This document shows positions 46,186 through 49,188 of a stretch of DNA of 49,188 nucleotides, piece by piece; the first letter of the stretch is position 1; every line of letters starts with the position of its first letter. This stretch comes from an uncultured Alphaproteobacteria bacterium (GTDB lineage Bacteria; Pseudomonadota; Alphaproteobacteria; UBA8366; GCA-2717185). The stretch is from contig CALSRA010000031.1 of assembly GCA_943788635.1 (NCBI GenBank), positions 1 through 49,188 of the forward strand, in the 5' to 3' direction. A program made the translations under genes and the position numbers. Below the pieces are notes generated by a model that saw only the letters and a program-made list of their open reading frames with translations, ran no database searches and was not told the DNA's origin.

Positions 46186-46200
46186 ATGGCGGAAAAGCAG
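46186..46200 (+). repeat. Right attachment-site core (attR)
   Basis: ATGGCGGAAAAGCAG, identical to 38952-38966. It supplies the esterase codons M-A-E-K-Q on the right side of the element. Confidence 0.9.
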
Positions 46201-46416
46201 GCAACCGAACCGTTCATGGCCAGGGCAAGCTTAAGTCAGCAGCGGTTTGGCTCCGTCCCCAAGACCTATATCCGCACCACGATCGACAAGATCACGTCAC
46301 CGGCCTTGCAGGATGAGATGGTGGCAAACTGGCCTGTCGATAGAATACACGTACTGGCGTCGGGCCATTTCCCCGCGCTTTCAATGCCCGAAGAACTGGC
46401 CGCGGTCATGGGCTGA
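46186..46416 (+). pseudogene. Alpha/beta hydrolase (salicylate esterase-like), 3' part of the split gene
   Basis: 76 codons that form the C-terminus of the esterase at 38472. YIRTTIDKITSPALQDEM and the catalytic-histidine block LASGHFPALSMPEEL are typical of the methyl esterase family. The element provides GGAG four bases before the ATG in the att core, so this fragment could be translated, but it has no nucleophile. A terminator-like hairpin follows, the original end of the operon. Confidence 0.9.
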
Positions 46417-46431
46417 ACGAACCCATGTGCA

Positions 46432-46482
46432 AGAAGCCAGGGCGCCCGGGCATTCACTTGTCGAACGGCCGGGCGCCTTCTT
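46432..46482 (+). terminator. Likely terminator of the tautomerase-esterase operon
   Basis: GGCGCCCGG (46441-46449) pairs with CCGGGCGCC (46469-46477), extended by AGAAG/TTCTT with a bulge. A T-rich tail (TTCTTGTCGTTTC) follows. It lies 15 bases after the esterase stop. Confidence 0.55.
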
Positions 46483-46632
46483 GTCGTTTCGATACGGCGA
46501 CCCGGATCGCCGACACGACGTCACGGCCGCGCACTGGATAATCTGGATGCTGTCGCTGTAATCGGTCTGGCATACGGGCGATCCGCGCTATACTGGCCCA
46601 GTAGCAAACCCAAACCACTGCGAGCCAACCGA

Positions 46633-46884
46633 ATGACCAAGGCCTTCTACGAACCCGACCTCGGTGCCAATCCCGACAATCCGTTCGCCCGGGACACCAG
46701 CGGGAAGCTCGTCCGGCGGGCGTTCTGGCTCGATATGCTCGACCGGTCGCTCGTGCTGGCCATGACGCAGGGCGTTGGGGCGCATCTGACGAACGAGCAG
46801 AAACGCGCGCATCTGCTCGATATCGGGCGCGACTCGCTGATTGATCAGATCTGTATACAGGAAATTCTGCCGCCGGAACGATAG
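46633..46884 (+). CDS. Hypothetical protein
   Basis: An 83-residue soluble protein, unrecognised. It has an acidic N-terminus (YEPDLGANPDNPFARD) and a helical C-terminal half (LTNEQKRAHLLDIGRDSLIDQICIQ). The frame is uninterrupted and host-like in codon use. No strong ribosome binding site is seen. It is convergent with dinB. Role unknown. Confidence 0.5.
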   Translation: MTKAFYEPDLGANPDNPFARDTSGKLVRRAFWLDMLDRSLVLAMTQGVGAHLTNEQKRAHLLDIGRDSLIDQICIQEILPPER

Positions 46885-46908
46885 CCGTCCGCCCCGGCTT
46901 TCCCCGGA

Positions 46909-47448
46909 TCAGGCGGCGTCCCGTATCCCCGGCCAGGCGTCGCGCAGGAAGACGCTGAGGTCGAAGGCCTTGCCCCGGCTCGGTACCTGGAACAGCATGT
47001 CATTGACGAAGCCGCGATGGAATGATGCGTGGTTGACCAGATGCAGCAGGATTTCCATCCGCGTCATCTCCCCGTCACCGCCGCCAATATAGGTGAACCG
47101 GACCGTTTCGTGCAGGTCGTCGTCGGACAGTCCGGCGGCGTAATCGATGTAATGCCGGTCCAGCCCTTTCAGGTTTTCGCTGACCTCCGCGAAAGGCGGA
47201 GAGGTTTTGGAGTTGCGGCCGGCATAGCCGTGGTCCCGCCCTTCCAGGTGGCCGCGAAAAATATCGCCGATCACAAAGATATGGTTCATCGTATGCGCCA
47301 TGTTGGTGAACAATGTCTGACGCGGCTTCATGATTTCGTCGTCCGGCAGTTGCGCCACCGTATCCAGCAGCCCGGTATTCGCCCAGGCCATGTAATGGGT
47401 CATCTTGCGGATTGTCGTCTGACTCGCACTCCGGTTGCTCTGCGCCAT
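46909..47448 (-). CDS. DinB family protein
   Basis: A 179-residue four-helix protein of the DinB/YfiT metal-binding superfamily. Likely metal-binding histidines are in TMNHIFVIGD and LVNHASFHRGF. The MTHYMAWANTGLLDTVAQLP opening and RMEILLHLVNHASFH block fit the family. Members include thiol-dependent enzymes (bacillithiol, mycothiol or glutathione type) and damage-inducible proteins. GAGG precedes the ATG. Which thiol or substrate is used is unknown. Confidence 0.9.
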   Translation of the reverse strand: MAQSNRSASQTTIRKMTHYMAWANTGLLDTVAQLPDDEIMKPRQTLFTNMAHTMNHIFVIGDIFRGHLEGRDHGYAGRNSKTSPPFAEVSENLKGLDRHYIDYAAGLSDDDLHETVRFTYIGGGDGEMTRMEILLHLVNHASFHRGFVNDMLFQVPSRGKAFDLSVFLRDAWPGIRDAA

Positions 47449-47569
47449 GTTCGTCCTCGGGTTGCGGTGGTCAGGGTGGCGCGATACTAGCCGAATAAGT
47501 GTACGGGGTATCGCGGAAGCTCGGTTTCTGGCGTGAATTTCTTTGGAAGAATGAGAACGGCGAGGCCAT

Positions 47570-47597
47570 GGATACTCGGATCAAGTCCGAGTATGAC
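47570..47597 (+). repeat. Palindromic interspersed repeat, copy 1
   Basis: GGATACTCGGATCAAGTCCG and the following ATGAC-ending half form an imperfect hairpin: ATACTCGGA pairs with TCCGAGTAT. It is the near complement of copy 2. The type is common between alphaproteobacterial genes. Confidence 0.75.
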
Positions 47598-47627
47598 CCC
47601 TTTGGGGAGGCGCGTTTGTCTTCTTTC

Positions 47628-47655
47628 GTCATACTCGGGCTTGACCCGAGTATCC
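47628..47655 (-). repeat. Palindromic interspersed repeat, copy 2 (inverted)
   Basis: ATACTCGGG and CCCGAGTAT form a hairpin. Its complement matches copy 1 except for about two positions. Copies 1 and 2 are 30 bases apart and inverted, so together they could form one long hairpin. The GIY-YIG nuclease gene starts 22 bases on. Confidence 0.75.
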
Positions 47656-47677
47656 AGCTTCATGCCATGCTCGGCAC

Positions 47678-47965
47678 ATGGCTTATTATGTCTACATCCT
47701 TGCCAGCCGGAAGAACGGCACCCTGTACATTGGCGTTACCGGAGACGTGGTCAGACGTGTGTATGAACACAAGGAAGGCCACGCTGACGGGTTTACGAAA
47801 CGCCATGGCGTGAAATCACTTGTTTATGTTGAAACCCATGATGGTCCCGAACAGGCAATCCAGCGAGAGAAGACGCTGAAGCATTGGGTGCGGGACTGGA
47901 AGATCGCGCTGATCGAACGCGAAAACCCGAATTGGGATGACCTTTACGAGCAGGTCTGCCGTTAG
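47678..47965 (+). CDS. GIY-YIG endonuclease domain protein (COG2827 type)
   Basis: A 95-residue single-domain nuclease. The GIY part is YYVYILAS (3-10) and YIG is in GTLYIGVTGD (15-24), followed by the catalytic RR and H (LVRR-like VVRRVYEHK) and the metal glutamate in AIQREKTLKHW. Such small nucleases are common in Alphaproteobacteria and have no clear function; some relatives act in DNA repair. The start lies right behind two inverted palindromic repeats, which may be its substrate or a mobility signal (see findings). Confidence 0.9.
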   Translation: MAYYVYILASRKNGTLYIGVTGDVVRRVYEHKEGHADGFTKRHGVKSLVYVETHDGPEQAIQREKTLKHWVRDWKIALIERENPNWDDLYEQVCR

Positions 47966-48027
47966 GGCACAGGGCATCCGATCCAGTCCGCGTGTGATCC
48001 GGGGGTGGAGGCGCTTGCCCGCGCGTC

Positions 48028-49095
48028 TCAGTCCGGGCGCTTGCCGTCGATCATGTTTTCGAACATGCCGGCGAGGGCGTTGCGTTCCAGCGGTTTCGGG
48101 TTGGGGAAGGGGTGATCCATCAGGATCGAGACCGCCTTGTCGATCATGCTGCGGTCGAACCCGTGACTGGCCAGCGCCATATCGATGCCCAGCCGTTTCG
48201 ACAGATCGAACAGGCCTTGCGGGCCATCGTCGCAATCCAGCGCCCCGGTCAGCACCGCCATGGCCGCTGGAATACTGTCACGGTTGTAGGCAATCGTATG
48301 CGGCAGGGCGAGGGTATGGGCGATGGCGTGGGGAATGCCGAAACTGCCACCCAGAACATGGGCGGCAGCATGGTGCAGGCAGACCCCGGCCAGAATGGAC
48401 TGGCCCGACATATAGGCCCCGAACAATGCCTCGCCGCGCGCGTCCAGGTCGTCCGGTCGGGCGACAACGCCGGGCAGTGACGCGCCCAATGCCTTGATGC
48501 CCGCCCCGGCCAGCAGGGATCGGATCGGGTCGGCATCCTTGCCGTATAACCCTTCTACACAATGGGCCATCGCATTCATGCCGCTGGGCCCGGAAACATG
48601 GGGTGGCAGGGATACGGTCAGTTCCGGGTCGTAAATTACCCCGTCTGCGCGCATCCGGTCGTTCCGGAGAACCCGTTTCATGCCGTTTTCGGTAAACCCC
48701 TGGGACTCGGTCATTTCCGACCCGGAATAGGTCGTGACCACGTGGAACAGTTTGACGTCGTGTTCCAGGGCGACGGCCTTGCCGTGGCCGACCGTACTGC
48801 CGCCGCCGACGCACAGCACCCCGTCGACATTCAGCGATTTCGCCAGTGCCTGAACCTTCGCGGCGTTTTCAACCGGGACCTGTTCGACGCAATCACTGAA
48901 ATACCCGGCCAGGCGGTCGCCGAGTTGTTCACCGGCACTTTCGGCCAGCGCGCGGGCCCGGTCCGAATTCGTCGACAGCACGATGACCTTATTCAGGTCA
49001 TGGCGGCCCATGATCTCCGCGGTTTCCTGGAAACGGCCATTGCCGAAAAATACATCGATATTCTGCGGCGTGTGCGTGAACCGGTCGATTGCCAT
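48028..49095 (-). CDS. Iron-containing alcohol dehydrogenase, maleylacetate reductase-like
   Basis: A 355-residue NAD(P)H-dependent oxidoreductase of the group III alcohol dehydrogenase family. The cofactor block VGGGSTVGHGKAVAL, TTYSGSEMT and the metal-binding region GMNAMAHCVEGLY and GIPHAIAHTLALPH are those of maleylacetate reductases, which reduce maleylacetate to 3-oxoadipate in aromatic degradation. GGAG precedes the ATG. No ring-cleavage dioxygenase is adjacent, so the physiological substrate is uncertain. The 93 bases to the window end hold nothing recognisable. Confidence 0.87.
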   Translation of the reverse strand: MAIDRFTHTPQNIDVFFGNGRFQETAEIMGRHDLNKVIVLSTNSDRARALAESAGEQLGDRLAGYFSDCVEQVPVENAAKVQALAKSLNVDGVLCVGGGSTVGHGKAVALEHDVKLFHVVTTYSGSEMTESQGFTENGMKRVLRNDRMRADGVIYDPELTVSLPPHVSGPSGMNAMAHCVEGLYGKDADPIRSLLAGAGIKALGASLPGVVARPDDLDARGEALFGAYMSGQSILAGVCLHHAAAHVLGGSFGIPHAIAHTLALPHTIAYNRDSIPAAMAVLTGALDCDDGPQGLFDLSKRLGIDMALASHGFDRSMIDKAVSILMDHPFPNPKPLERNALAGMFENMIDGKRPD

Positions 49096-49188
49096 GAAAC
49101 GTCTCCGAGGTCGCGGGCGGTCTTTTTAGGAAAGAAACGGAATACCGTCACGTGGCTTGCCGGATCGCCGTGGACGATGCCGGCAAGC

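Larger units (their letters stand above)
38952..46200 (+). mobile_element. 7.2-kb integrative element inserted in the esterase gene
   Basis: Exact 15-bp direct repeats ATGGCGGAAAAGCAG bound a block that separates two in-frame halves of one esterase. One repeat plus the interior measures 7234 bp. Inside are a P4-type tyrosine integrase close to the left end, an HTH AlpA/Xis-like gene, a RecA-like ATPase gene with an iteron-like cluster, and cargo (secreted orphan, reverse transcriptase, remnants). The interior is visibly more AT-rich than its flanks. No capsid, conjugation or antibiotic resistance gene is seen, so it resembles a phage satellite or a small integrative plasmid. Mobility now is inferred from the intact integrase reading frame after two single-base corrections. 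Confidence 0.9.

Noticed and set aside
45951..46217. 88-codon minus-strand frame across the right end of the element
   Set aside because: It crosses the att core into the esterase fragment and has no recognisable feature.

Overview
The window reads as a chromosomal segment of a high-GC alphaproteobacterium, probably of the Rhodospirillales type. This rests on gene content and order: DUF2125, a chorismate mutase-hisC-cyclohexadienyl dehydrogenase operon and a metX-metW pair are typical there. The assignment is from gene content only. No tRNA, rRNA or CRISPR array was seen.

Region 1 (1-11 kb) is housekeeping: a partial plsC, a class II (B12) ribonucleotide reductase gene nrdJ cut by a complete IS3-family insertion sequence, chaC, a DUF2125 protein, the three-gene aromatic amino acid operon (minus strand, each pair joined by a 4-base ATGA overlap) and metX-metW. 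Region 2 (11-20 kb) holds an MscS-type channel, a GldFG-like ABC exporter (ATPase, permease, GldG protein), an unusual adenylate cyclase with an SdhC/heme-b-like membrane part and a [2Fe-2S] ferredoxin domain, DUF6165 and a Rieske oxygenase. Region 3 (20.4-24 kb) has three tandem paralogs of a protein family I do not recognise. Region 4 (24-37 kb) is metabolic: a universal stress protein, two divergent TauD-like dioxygenases, DUF1697, TauE, a GMC oxidoreductase, a five-gene minus-strand operon (dienelactone hydrolase-like, DUF6295, hydantoinase-like, amidohydrolase-2, SDR) and a divergent bis-MGD molybdoenzyme.

Region 5 (37.2-46.5 kb) is the most interesting. A TetR repressor faces a tautomerase-esterase operon through three copies of an ATAACG-N2-CGTTAT operator. 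The esterase gene is split by a 7.2-kb integrative element flanked by exact 15-bp direct repeats (38952-38966 and 46186-46200). Joining the halves at the repeat restores a complete 236-aa esterase with its catalytic Ser in one half and His in the other. The element carries a P4-type tyrosine integrase, an AlpA/Xis-like HTH protein, a RecA-like ATPase followed by an iteron-like repeat cluster, an HGG-STG protein, a transposase remnant, a secreted orphan, a stand-alone reverse transcriptase and a truncated aspartyl hydroxylase. Region 6 (46.5-49.2 kb) has a small orphan gene, DinB, a GIY-YIG nuclease behind a pair of palindromic repeats, and a maleylacetate reductase-like dehydrogenase.

Five genes (nrdJ, chorismate mutase, mscS-like, ABC ATPase, integrase) carry frameshifts. 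All 16 that I can resolve are single-base insertions and none is a deletion, which looks more like sequencing or assembly error than decay. The IS insertion and the element insertion have exact target duplications or direct repeats and look real.
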